Assembly: GCA_003150235.1 (NCBI GenBank)
Contig: QAMW01000006.1
Coordinates: 1-64,000 of the forward strand
Source: Bacteroidales bacterium
Lineage (GTDB): Bacteria; Bacteroidota; Bacteroidia; Bacteroidales; Muribaculaceae
Length of the DNA: 64,000 bases
Reading direction: 5' to 3'
Shown: piece by piece, positions 8,001 to 16,460 of the stretch
How positions within the stretch are numbered: the first letter of the stretch is position 1
Layout of the letters: each line of letters begins with the position of its first letter
Notes under the pieces: model-generated
Database searches by the model: none
What the model saw: only the letters and a program-made list of their open reading frames with translations
Told to the model about the DNA's origin: nothing
Made by a program: the position numbers and the translations under genes

Positions 8001-9005
8001 TTACTTAACTAGGACTTTGCTTACCTTGTTGCCCTGACGTACAACATAGATACCGTTTGCGGGGTTGACAACCTTCACCCCCTGAAGATTGTAGTACTCA
8101 ACAGGAGCATTCTCCTCTACAGCCACGTTGTCGATACCTACAGTAGGACTCTTGGCAGGAACAAGATCGATTTTAGTTACAGTAATATTTTCACCTACAA
8201 ACATAAGGCTCTGATTAGCTGTAGCGTCAGTAAGTTCCTTTACATCGTCTTCACCAAGTGTAATTGAAAAGACTCCTGATGCTTCTGAAATATTAACGGT
8301 ACCGTATTGTTCCTGAAAACCTTCACAAAGTGCAAAACCGGGAAGAATTGCCTGATCCCAATTAGCGAGGAGCAGTTGGACCTTAAGATTGCAATACTTT
8401 TGAGCAGCAGCATCTCCGGTATTTACATAAGACACTTCCAATTTATCACCGGCTTTAATTTTTGCAGCGACAAAAGAAGCAACCGGTATCTTGATTGCGT
8501 TTTCCCACCAGTCAAGTGCCTGATCACCCGACCATAATTCTTTAACAGCATCCGGGTCTACAACAGCAGCATTCTGAAGATAGGCAGCCTTAAGAGTCAC
8601 TGTCCCGGCTTTTGAAGACTGTACATAAATCTGCTTTACAGAGTTTTTGATATCAGCATTGAGGGGAGCAACTATTTTTGAAGCTCCGGCTGTACCCATT
8701 GTAGCTTCTGAAATACCTTCAGTACCACCTTCCGCTATTGCATTATATTGTATTACTACTTGAATATCAAATTCGACCGGCTCAAATTCCACAACAACTT
8801 CATCGTAAGCACTGTAGTCAACATCACCAAGCCACCAGCCACGACCAGACCAGTCGCTGTCATAAGTAATAGTCTTAGTCTCGGCATCATAAGAAGAACC
8901 CCAGCCTGCACCGAGATCCGCCAATGAAAGGTCAAGAGTCTCTGCATTAACAGATGATACTGCAAGAGCTGCGACAGCAGCAAAAGAGAGTAAATTTTTA
9001 ATCAT
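8001..9005 (-). CDS. Secreted protein with type IX sorting tail
   Basis: A 334-residue exported protein. It begins with a signal peptide (M-I-K-N-L-L-S-F-A-A... ending V-N-A-E) and ends with E-Y-Y-N-L-Q-G-V-K-V, then N-G-I-Y-V-V-R and K-V-L-V-K, the typical strands of a type A type IX sorting domain. The body seems to be two beta-sandwich-like repeats, each with W-rich segments (W-W-L-G-D-V near residue 57; W-W-E-N-A-I in the middle), which may bind carbohydrate; this is inference. It stands alone with its own promoter region and terminator. Delivery would depend on the porT-gldN system encoded at 33.7-40.5 kb. Confidence 0.75.
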   Translation of the reverse strand: MIKNLLSFAAVAALAVSSVNAETLDLSLADLGAGWGSSYDAETKTITYDSDWSGRGWWLGDVDYSAYDEVVVEFEPVEFDIQVVIQYNAIAEGGTEGISEATMGTAGASKIVAPLNADIKNSVKQIYVQSSKAGTVTLKAAYLQNAAVVDPDAVKELWSGDQALDWWENAIKIPVASFVAAKIKAGDKLEVSYVNTGDAAAQKYCNLKVQLLLANWDQAILPGFALCEGFQEQYGTVNISEASGVFSITLGEDDVKELTDATANQSLMFVGENITVTKIDLVPAKSPTVGIDNVAVEENAPVEYYNLQGVKVVNPANGIYVVRQGNKVSKVLVK

Positions 9006-9064
9006 AATGTTTGATTTAGGTTATTAAATTAGGTTAGTTAATTATTTTTTATGTTAAGGTCATG

Positions 9065-9072
9065 CAAATATA
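9065..9072 (-). promoter_or_regulatory. -7 element for the type IX cargo gene
   Basis: TATATTTG on the minus strand (CAAATATA on the plus strand) lies 60 bases upstream of the ATG at 9005 and matches TAnnTTTG. No clear -33 TTTG is found at the right spacing. Confidence 0.45.
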
Positions 9073-9180
9073 ATCACAAATTGTGCGCGTCTATGATACT
9101 ATTTTATCCCATTATGGTACTTTATTTCATTCGTATATAATTTAACAATCCAACGCAATAGAGTTTGTCGGCTTAATATT

Positions 9181-9210
9181 TTTGAATTACATGCCGTTTG
9201 CCTAACTTTG
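9181..9210 (+). promoter_or_regulatory. Promoter of the ATPase-nuclease module
   Basis: TTTG at 9181-9184 and TAACTTTG at 9203-9210, separated by 18 bases, fit the Bacteroidota -33/-7 consensus. The chosen ATG (9237) follows after 26 bases. This also argues against the in-frame start at 9198, which would lie inside the -7 box. Confidence 0.65.
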
Positions 9211-9236
9211 CATATATCCATATAATAACATACATC

Positions 9237-10595
9237 ATGCACAACATCAATATTCACATCAATCGTCTCGGACCAATCGAAGGGCCGGTAACAATCGGGC
9301 TTAAACCGTTCCTTATCTTTTCCGGGCCGTCGGGTGTTGGCAAAAGTTATCTGTCTCTGCTTGTGCATTATGTCTACCGTATTATCACGGGGGAAGGTCT
9401 TCGGGAAGTACTTGAAACCCATAAGATAGACTATGAGCGGCTCAAGAACGAGCTTCCCGATGACACCAATCTGCTTTACCGAGTCTCTACCGGTGAACTT
9501 GTAAAATGGATAAATGAGTGTGGCATCGACTACCTGCGACAGACTCTCGGCGACCCCAACCTGAAAGCTGATTTCAGAATTGAGTTTGCAGGTCTACCCG
9601 AAAATTTTTCATTTACCCTGAAAAGAGGTACAATGAGCCTTGGCTCCGGTGAAGTCATTGATCATATCGAGACACTTAACCTGATTGAGCTGGACGACCC
9701 TATCAACCTGCCCACCAACGGAGTCGCGTGGAAAAACCTTCCGTTCCGCTTCCTGATAGCCCATTTCCTCCGGCGTCTCTATGACATCGACATCACGCAG
9801 ACATTCCTTATGCCTCCGTCGCGAGGCAGTCTGCTTGCGTTGCCTGAGAGTGCCAGGGCAATGATTAGCGGTATGTATCGCGAATTTATAAACGACCTCG
9901 CGATACTAAAAAGCATCTCGCCGGCTCAACCTCGGTCAAAAGAATCAAATGAAGAGATTGAGCAAAAAGTGCAATCCACGCTGAAGGAATCAATACTGCA
10001 CGGCGACATATCAATAGTTGACGACGAGATTGTGTACAAACTCGCCGAAGGACTCTCCATACCTATCACAGCAGCGGCATCGTCAATAAAAGAGCTTACC
10101 CCGTTTGCAATAATGCTGCAGAAAGGATACCTCGGACAATGCTCGACCCTTTTTGAAGAACCGGAGTCGCATCTACACCCCGAATTACAAGTAAAAGTAG
10201 CCGAACTGCTCTGCTATTCAATAAATGCGGGTGCGCATCTGCAGATAACCACCCACAGCGATTACCTGCTGCGACAAATCAATGACCTGGCTCGCCTCGG
10301 CATAATGCGCGGTATCATGAATGATACCGACAGATTCGCAGAATATTGCTCACAGCTTGGATTTGACCCCGAAGCCGCACTGCCTACAGGCAGCATAGGG
10401 GCATATTACATCAAACCGACGCGCGCCGGTCGTTCCATGGTAAAGGAACAGGACACAAGCATGGGAGTACCGTTTGACACATTTAAGACTGTCATTGACG
10501 AGACCATGCAGCGAAGCGCAAAGGTTTACGACGATCTTGAGGATATAATTGAGTCACACCGAGACCCCGATAACGATGAACAGGATAATAACTAA
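9237..10595 (+). CDS. AAA/OLD-like ATPase of a two-gene module
   Basis: A 452-residue ATPase of the ABC-like group that includes the AAA_15/AAA_21, OLD and RecF-like proteins. Walker A is G-P-S-G-V-G-K-S (residues 30-37). A long insertion follows. The Walker B region is L-F-E-E-P-E-S-H-L-H-P (Glu307/Glu308), and a switch histidine is in T-T-H-S-D-Y-L-L (His340). The E-E-P-E-x-H-L-H-P form is common in ATPases of phage-defence systems (Septu, Gabija and retron ATPases share it). No Toprim domain is fused; the C-terminal 100 residues are unassigned. The gene overlaps the next by 20 bases, so the two products are made together and probably act together. Confidence 0.8.
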   Translation: MHNINIHINRLGPIEGPVTIGLKPFLIFSGPSGVGKSYLSLLVHYVYRIITGEGLREVLETHKIDYERLKNELPDDTNLLYRVSTGELVKWINECGIDYLRQTLGDPNLKADFRIEFAGLPENFSFTLKRGTMSLGSGEVIDHIETLNLIELDDPINLPTNGVAWKNLPFRFLIAHFLRRLYDIDITQTFLMPPSRGSLLALPESARAMISGMYREFINDLAILKSISPAQPRSKESNEEIEQKVQSTLKESILHGDISIVDDEIVYKLAEGLSIPITAAASSIKELTPFAIMLQKGYLGQCSTLFEEPESHLHPELQVKVAELLCYSINAGAHLQITTHSDYLLRQINDLARLGIMRGIMNDTDRFAEYCSQLGFDPEAALPTGSIGAYYIKPTRAGRSMVKEQDTSMGVPFDTFKTVIDETMQRSAKVYDDLEDIIESHRDPDNDEQDNN

Positions 10596-11232
10596 TTTCA
10601 ATAAACTATACCCTGCTTTTGCAGCAAAGCTTGTCAGCGGTTCCGATGTGGTTATTTTCGAGCATGAGAACATAGGTAAACCTAACACCTTTCAAAAATT
10701 AACGGTAAAAAATGTGACCGGATGGAGTTTTTCAAGAGATTTCCTTGAAAATACCAAATCATTTCACTCAAAAGCCCAAAATGGGGTAACAGCCGACCTG
10801 GAGTGTCACGACATCATGACGCGAGAGTGTGACGGTCTCTTTTGCCGTGAGGAGGGCGATGATATCGTATTTCATTTCTTTGAACTTAAAAGCTCATTTG
10901 AAGTCGACAATCTTTCAAAAGCCAAGAATCAGATAGTGGGGAGCTATCTGAAAATGCTTCATCTGCTTGCTCCCCTGCAACACTTCGGCAGTAAAAATAT
11001 AACCATGCAGGGACATATAATAATTTACGAACCTACCCCCGAAAAGCTGTCGACATTCAAAGACCTTACCGACCATAAATCGCGTTTCTGCCTGAGAATA
11101 CATAATGACAAGCGATACGAGATGCCGGCTGATAAATGCTCGCGTTTCTGGCATCCACTGACCTGTCCCGATATCTTTCTCAACCTTACAGAACTGCCCT
11201 TCGGCACAATCTCCCACCAGATTACACTATAA
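10576..11232 (+). CDS. Putative PD-(D/E)XK nuclease partner
   Basis: A 218-residue protein starting inside the last codons of the ATPase gene. The ATG at 10576 was chosen over an upstream TTG at 10549. Its core carries C-D-G-L-F (Asp86), then after a beta-strand-like stretch F-F-E-L-K-S-S (Glu103, Lys105), then a helix with K-A-K-N-Q-I (Gln119). This D-x16-E-x-K pattern with a following Gln is the PD-(D/E)XK nuclease signature. The later H-I-I-I-Y-E-P segment may complete the sheet. I do not recognise a named family. By context it is the effector or nuclease subunit of the upstream ATPase. It could also be a non-cutting structural relative. Confidence 0.65.
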   Translation: MNRIITNFNKLYPAFAAKLVSGSDVVIFEHENIGKPNTFQKLTVKNVTGWSFSRDFLENTKSFHSKAQNGVTADLECHDIMTRECDGLFCREEGDDIVFHFFELKSSFEVDNLSKAKNQIVGSYLKMLHLLAPLQHFGSKNITMQGHIIIYEPTPEKLSTFKDLTDHKSRFCLRIHNDKRYEMPADKCSRFWHPLTCPDIFLNLTELPFGTISHQITL

Positions 11233-11237
11233 ATATG

Positions 11238-11258
11238 GATGATGCCCTGTCGGGCAAC
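11238..11258. repeat. Fragment of the dispersed hairpin element
   Basis: GATGATGCCCTGTCGGGCAA resembles the third hairpin of the element copy at 28479-28587 (GATGATGCCCTTCGGGCAA). The 455-base spacer 11233-11687 has no convincing gene. It holds this fragment, GTCGTTAG-type units at 11357-11392, a duplicated 51-base block, and the promoter of the next operon. Confidence 0.5.
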
Positions 11259-11409
11259 GTGGCAGCGGGCGGTCGCGGGCATGACTATGACTGCCATCGG
11301 GACGCGGGCGGCCTTCCGGCAACCCCTACAGCTACGCGGTGGCTTTAAGGACTTTAAGGTCGTTAGAGTCGTTAGGGACCTTAACGACTCCGACAACGGA
11401 AAACTACTC

Positions 11410-11460
11410 CGGTCGACTTTCGCTATTTTTTTCACCGAATATTCTTTGTATATGTGGCTT
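11410..11460. repeat. 51-base direct repeat, unit 1
   Basis: CGGTCGACTTTCGCTATTTT is the start of a block repeated almost exactly at 11494-11544, 84 bases downstream. The 3' end reads GTATATGTGGCTT, a weakened version of the TATATTTG promoter element found in unit 2. Confidence 0.8.
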
Positions 11461-11493
11461 AAAAAATTGGCTTCGCCAACGCGAACCGACCTT

Positions 11494-11544
11494 CGGTCGA
11501 CTTTCGCTATTTTTTTCACCGAATATTCTTCGTATATTTGGCTT
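11494..11544. repeat. 51-base direct repeat, unit 2
   Basis: Second unit of the repeat starting at 11410, with a few mismatches. Its 3' end contains GTATATTTGGCTTCG, a good -7 motif, and a similar CGTATATTTGCAA recurs at the functional promoter position 11604-11616. Part of the promoter region therefore seems to be duplicated. Confidence 0.8.
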
Positions 11545-11566
11545 CGCCCAATATACTCTCGCTCGG

Positions 11567-11590
11567 TAATGCCAAATAAATTTGGCATTA
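11567..11590. promoter_or_regulatory. Perfect palindrome overlapping the -33 box
   Basis: TAATGCCAAA and its exact reverse complement TTTGGCATTA flank a TAAA centre. The right arm contains the TTTG used as the -33 element of the promoter 11581-11613. That placement is what an operator would show, though a simple hairpin cannot be excluded. Confidence 0.5.
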
Positions 11591-11613
11591 CACTCGGCTT
11601 ATTCGTATATTTG
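11581..11613 (+). promoter_or_regulatory. Promoter of the TPR-barrel-GH3 operon
   Basis: TTTG at 11581-11584 and TATATTTG at 11606-11613 are separated by 21 bases, matching the Bacteroidota consensus. The ATG at 11688 lies about 75 bases downstream. Confidence 0.55.
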
Positions 11614-11687
11614 CAATAATAATCGTGTGTGGCAGGGATTGAGGGATGTACCGTCATGAGAGCCGACCGATTTAAAATCCGCAATAG

Positions 11688-14660
11688 ATGAAAAAGATTG
11701 TTATACTGCCTGCGGCGCTCGCAATGGCGCTAAGCGGACACCCACAGGTCAACTCGCCCAATCCGGAAGGGTTTGTAACCCGGGGCGAACTGATGTATCG
11801 TGACAATAATTATACGGGAGCCATCGACCAGCTTACCTCGCCGGAAACCGGGCTTGCATCACCCGACGACATCGAGGCTGCTGCCTACACGGCGGCACTT
11901 GCCTATCTGAAATCAGGGTCGATTGAAGAGGCGAGACGGGAGCTGGTAAAGTTTGTCGACGAGTATCCCGCATCGCGCTTCAGGCTTGAGGCAAAGACGG
12001 GAATCGCCGACTGCGACTTTTTTGACGGCAATTATAAAAAGGCTCTCGCGGGCTACCGCATGATAGACAAGGGCGGTCTTAACCTGACGGCTCAGGAAGA
12101 TTACGACTACCGTACCGCCTACTGCCTGATGATGCTCGGCGACTACGATAAGGCTCTCGCAGGATTCCGCCGGCTGCAGGGAGTCGACCGCTACGCCGGT
12201 GCGTCACGCTTCTATCAGGGTTATATCTATTACGCGCAGGGAGCCTACGCAGAAGCGAAGAAATATTTCACCGAAGCTGACACCCGCACCGCACCCGGCA
12301 ACCGAGCACCCTATTATCTCACCCAGATAGCCTACATCGACCATGACTACGACAAGGCACTCGCACTTGCCAAGGCACACATCAACGACATCCCGGAATA
12401 CCGCTCCGAGATGCAGCGCATAGCGGGCGAGTCGCTCTACAACCTCGGCGATGAAGCCGGGGCGTTGCCTTACATAGCGGAATATACAGGCGACGTGACC
12501 AATCCGAAACCGTCGGCAATGTACATACTCGGTGTGTGCCAGTACAAGGACAGCGACTACGAAGCCGCCATACACACCTTGCAGCCGGTGACGGCATGTG
12601 ACGACGCGATGGGGCAGTCGGCATACCTTTATATAGGTCAGTCATATCTGCAGACAGGCAACGTCAACGCCGCCCTGCTCGCACTTGAAAAAGCCTACCG
12701 CATGGACTATGACCGCGAGGTGCAGGAAACGGCATTCTACAACTACGCCGTGGCAAAAGCCGAAGGCGGACGCACACCGTTTGGCAGTTCGGTGAGCATG
12801 TTTGAGGATTTCCTGAAGCGTTACCCCGAATCGCGCTACGCCCCCGAAGTGGAGGAATATCTCGTGACCGGCTACATGACCGACAACAATTACGAGCAGG
12901 CACTCGCCTCGATACAGAAGATACGCCGGCCGTCGGCAAAGATACTCACCGCCAAGCAGCGTGTACTCTACACCCTCGGCACCCGCGATGTAGCCGCAGG
13001 ACGAATCTCGCAGGCAATAACCCGGTTTACCGAGGCAAAATCGCTTGCAGCCCATAACAAGGCAATCGCCACGGAATGTGACCTCTGGCTCGGTGACTGC
13101 TACTACCGTCAGGGCGAATATGCCCGCGCGGCAAGAGCCTACAACGATTATCTGAAATCGTCGCGCGCCAATGATGCCAACCGTCAGCTCGCCTACTATG
13201 ACCTCGGCTATGCCGAGTTTGCCCAAAAGCGTTACAACGATGCCGCCGCCGATTTCGCGCGTGTGGTGAAAAATCCCGGCAATCTTGAGCAGAGCCTTGT
13301 CGCCGACGCTTACAACCGTCTCGGCGACTGCCGGTACTATCAGTCGGACTTCACCGCTGCATCGACCTATTACGACCAAGCCTACAGCCTCAACCCCGAG
13401 GCAGGCGACTACGCCCTTTTCCAGAAAGCGATGATGAAGGGGCTCGTAAAGAATCACCACGGAAAAATCGAGTCGCTCGATGACATGATGGAGCGTTATC
13501 CCACATCGGGACTCCTCCCCGCCGCCATGCTTGAAAAGGCGGAAAGCTACGTGGCACTCAACCGTCCCGGCGACGCGGTGGTCATCTACGAGTCACTTGT
13601 GAAACGTTACCCGACGACCGCGCAGGGCAGAAACGGATATCTGCAGCTTGCCATCACGCAGCTTGCCCAGGGCAAGACCGACCGGGCGATAGAGTCGTAC
13701 AAGACGGTGATACGCAACTACCCGACGAGTGAGGAGGCGCGTGTGGCGTCAGACGACCTCAAGCGTCTCATGGCAGACGAGGGGCGGCTCAGCGAGTTCA
13801 GCTCATTCATAGCGGCTGTTCCCAACGCACCAAAGTTCGAAACCTCTGAGCTTGACGCGCTCACCTTCCAGGCAGCCGAACGCGCCTATCTTAACGACAA
13901 GAGCAAGACCACGCGTCTGAAAGACTACATAGCCCAATATCCGGGCGGCAGATACGAGACTCAGGCATTGACCTATCTCTCGCAGTCGTCGCTTGAATCG
14001 GGCAATCCCGCCGAAGCGTTGAAATACGCGACACAGCTCACCGAGCGTTACCCCGACTCGGAAGCCGCCGAAGATGCGCTTGCCATCAAGGGCAACGTGG
14101 AGTATGACCTCGGCAACGGAGAAGCCGCCCTCGCCACATTCCGCAAACTGGAATCGCGCGCATCGGCGTCACGCAACATAGTGACCGCACGTCTCGGCAT
14201 TATGCGCGTGTCGCGTGACATGAACCGCCACTCCGACGTAATCGAGATGGCTGACCGTCTGCTCAAATCGACCGCCATCGGCACCGCCCAGAAAAACGAA
14301 ATTATCTACTCACGCGCCTACGCCCTGTCGCAGACCGGCAAAGCCGACGAAGCGGTAAAAGAGTGGGAAAAGCTCGCCAAAAACACCGACGATATCTACG
14401 GTGCGAAATCGGCATACTATCTCGCCCAGCACTATTTCGACACCGGTTCGACCAAGAAAGCAAAAACCACAGTCGAGAAGCTGATCGACTCCAACACGCC
14501 CCACGACTACTGGCTTGCGCGAGGCTACATACTCCTCAGCGACATCTGCCGGAAGCAGGGAAGCGACTTCGAGGCGACCGAATATCTCAAAAGCCTGCGT
14601 GACAATTACCCCGGCAAAGAGAAAGACATATTCATGATGATTGACGAGCGATTAAAGTAA
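11688..14660 (+). CDS. Large exported TPR-repeat protein
   Basis: A 990-residue protein with a signal peptide (M-K-K-I-V-I-L-P-A-A-L-A-M-A-L-S-G) followed almost entirely by tetratricopeptide repeats. Several repeats end in a (R/E)-Y-P-x-S/T boundary (for example D-E-Y-P-A-S-R, K-R-Y-P-E-S-R, E-R-Y-P-D-S-E), the spacing seen in periplasmic BamD/CpoB-type TPR proteins. It is probably a periplasmic scaffold. The stop is 24 bases before an outer-membrane barrel gene, and a GH3 gene follows, so it may assemble or service that barrel. There is no lipobox, so anchoring through lipid is unlikely. Exact function unknown. Confidence 0.8.
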   Translation: MKKIVILPAALAMALSGHPQVNSPNPEGFVTRGELMYRDNNYTGAIDQLTSPETGLASPDDIEAAAYTAALAYLKSGSIEEARRELVKFVDEYPASRFRLEAKTGIADCDFFDGNYKKALAGYRMIDKGGLNLTAQEDYDYRTAYCLMMLGDYDKALAGFRRLQGVDRYAGASRFYQGYIYYAQGAYAEAKKYFTEADTRTAPGNRAPYYLTQIAYIDHDYDKALALAKAHINDIPEYRSEMQRIAGESLYNLGDEAGALPYIAEYTGDVTNPKPSAMYILGVCQYKDSDYEAAIHTLQPVTACDDAMGQSAYLYIGQSYLQTGNVNAALLALEKAYRMDYDREVQETAFYNYAVAKAEGGRTPFGSSVSMFEDFLKRYPESRYAPEVEEYLVTGYMTDNNYEQALASIQKIRRPSAKILTAKQRVLYTLGTRDVAAGRISQAITRFTEAKSLAAHNKAIATECDLWLGDCYYRQGEYARAARAYNDYLKSSRANDANRQLAYYDLGYAEFAQKRYNDAAADFARVVKNPGNLEQSLVADAYNRLGDCRYYQSDFTAASTYYDQAYSLNPEAGDYALFQKAMMKGLVKNHHGKIESLDDMMERYPTSGLLPAAMLEKAESYVALNRPGDAVVIYESLVKRYPTTAQGRNGYLQLAITQLAQGKTDRAIESYKTVIRNYPTSEEARVASDDLKRLMADEGRLSEFSSFIAAVPNAPKFETSELDALTFQAAERAYLNDKSKTTRLKDYIAQYPGGRYETQALTYLSQSSLESGNPAEALKYATQLTERYPDSEAAEDALAIKGNVEYDLGNGEAALATFRKLESRASASRNIVTARLGIMRVSRDMNRHSDVIEMADRLLKSTAIGTAQKNEIIYSRAYALSQTGKADEAVKEWEKLAKNTDDIYGAKSAYYLAQHYFDTGSTKKAKTTVEKLIDSNTPHDYWLARGYILLSDICRKQGSDFEATEYLKSLRDNYPGKEKDIFMMIDERLK

Positions 14661-14684
14661 TCCACCACATCCAAGCAACATACA

Positions 14685-16427
14685 ATGGCACATAACATAT
14701 ATAATATAGCCGCAGCGGTAATCACGCTCGGCATATCGGCGACAGCTGCCGCCGACGACCTCACCAAGGAAATCACGGTGGAGAAAGATATTGTGGTGCA
14801 GGAGCGCGAGGCGCAGAAACTCTCACAGCTTCCTCAGTTTAACCTGCCCGCGATTGAGACTAAGAAACTCAGCTGGACCGACCGGGGCGTGGCGGCGCCG
14901 CTCACCCACGACATCACCCTGCTCCCCCCGTCTGCATACGCCGCATCAATCGCTAAATCGCCTTACCGGGGCTACATCGATGCCGGATATTTTCCGACAT
15001 TCGAGCTTGGAGTGTCGGCAGGTTACAGGATAATCGACAATGACGCCACACGCCTGGGCGCATGGCTGCAATATGACGGCAGCGACTACAAGCGCAACAA
15101 CCGCGAAGGCGACAAGCTACACATGCGCGACCACACAGCCACCATCGGCATGAATCTCCGTCACAGCGTCGGGGAAGCGGGAACGCTTGACGCGCATCTC
15201 GCCTACTCGCTGTCGGCGTTCAAGTCGCCCGCACTCACAGGAGACCCGACATCGCAGACTGCCAACACCGTCCAAGCCGGCATAGGATGGCAGGGAACGG
15301 CAGGCAGTTTCCGCTATAATGCGGCTGTCGACTACGGATTTTTCAACTTTTCGGAAGGGATGTCTACCGGAAGCATGGGTGGCACCAATATCAAACCCCT
15401 CACTGAAAACCACGCCACAATAACCCTTGGGGGAGTCTACGGGCTGAACGAAAACAACTATATAGGAGCAGATATCAACACGGCATTTGCCGGAGCGACA
15501 AACACGGTGAAAATCATCAGCTCCGGCGCGATTTTCTCACATGAGATGCGCGGCAACTACAACCACGGCTATGTAGCCCTGACACCGTATTACCGCCATG
15601 TCGCTTCCTCCTATTCATTCAAGATAGGCCTACAGCTATATGACACATGGGGAGGCGACAACGGCTTCAGGGTAGCACCCGACATCCGCGCCGACTGGCA
15701 TTCGGGGGACAAATTTGCCATCTACGCCCGATTTACCGGGGGCACACCGTCGCTCAACTCGATGTCGTCGCTCTTCGCCGTAAACCATTACATCAATCCG
15801 TCGCTCGCCTACGGTGACAGCTGGAGGCAGTGGAATGTAGACGCCGGATTCATCATCGGGCCATTTTCCGGCGCAAGCATCGAGGCATGGGGTGGTACCG
15901 GTAAGGCAAAAAACTTGCTGATGCCCGCTCTTTTCACCAACTTTGACAATCTTGACGGCATGTATTCCGCCATCGATTTCACCAATCTACACTACGGCGT
16001 GGCGCTCAACTACAATTACCGCGACATGGCAAGCCTGCGCATAGCCTACGAAGGCGCTCCTCAAGAGTATGACAAGGGTAACGCACTATGGCTTGACAGG
16101 GCAAAAAATGTGCTTGACGCAACCCTCACCGTCACCCCTATAAAGGCACTTGATCTCTCGCTCGGCTATGAGCTACGCAACGGCAGGGCGACCTACGAGG
16201 TATCGCCGTCGGGAATCGGACAGGCACAGTTTGCCGACAACCTCTATGTTCAGCGTGTCAAGCTCGGTGATGTCAGCAACCTTCGATTCGGCGCATCATA
16301 CAAAATCACTGAAGCATTTACCGTGGGCGCGCAGCTTGACAACCTGCTCAACGAAAAGTGGGACACCTTCTACGGCATTCCCGCCAAAGGCATCAGCGGG
16401 CTTGTCGGCATAGGATATAAATTCTGA
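14685..16427 (+). CDS. Outer-membrane beta-barrel protein (TonB-receptor-like)
   Basis: A 580-residue protein with a signal peptide ending in A-A-A-D-D. Many amphipathic strands alternate with polar turns, and the chain ends in G-I-G-Y-K-F with a terminal Phe, the mark of Bam-inserted barrels. Strand-rich segments such as N-L-R-F-G-A-S-Y-K-I and L-L-N-E-K-W-D resemble the end of TonB-dependent receptor barrels, but no plug domain is present. It lies between a TPR protein gene (24-base gap) and a GH3 gene (33-base gap). I infer an outer-membrane pore or scaffold partnered with the TPR protein; substrate unknown. Confidence 0.7.
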   Translation: MAHNIYNIAAAVITLGISATAAADDLTKEITVEKDIVVQEREAQKLSQLPQFNLPAIETKKLSWTDRGVAAPLTHDITLLPPSAYAASIAKSPYRGYIDAGYFPTFELGVSAGYRIIDNDATRLGAWLQYDGSDYKRNNREGDKLHMRDHTATIGMNLRHSVGEAGTLDAHLAYSLSAFKSPALTGDPTSQTANTVQAGIGWQGTAGSFRYNAAVDYGFFNFSEGMSTGSMGGTNIKPLTENHATITLGGVYGLNENNYIGADINTAFAGATNTVKIISSGAIFSHEMRGNYNHGYVALTPYYRHVASSYSFKIGLQLYDTWGGDNGFRVAPDIRADWHSGDKFAIYARFTGGTPSLNSMSSLFAVNHYINPSLAYGDSWRQWNVDAGFIIGPFSGASIEAWGGTGKAKNLLMPALFTNFDNLDGMYSAIDFTNLHYGVALNYNYRDMASLRIAYEGAPQEYDKGNALWLDRAKNVLDATLTVTPIKALDLSLGYELRNGRATYEVSPSGIGQAQFADNLYVQRVKLGDVSNLRFGASYKITEAFTVGAQLDNLLNEKWDTFYGIPAKGISGLVGIGYKF

Positions 16428-16460
16428 TAACACAAAATACACAACCTAATCACTAACACG

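Noticed and set aside
11410..11544. Possible CRISPR-like spacing of the 51-base repeats
   Set aside because: Only two units, repeats too long and imperfect, no third unit and no cas genes in the window.
11025..11684. 219-codon minus-strand ORF over the repeats
   Set aside because: Its repeated Y-S-V-K-K-I-A-K-V-D-R peptide merely reflects the 51-base direct repeats, and it overlaps the nuclease gene antisense.
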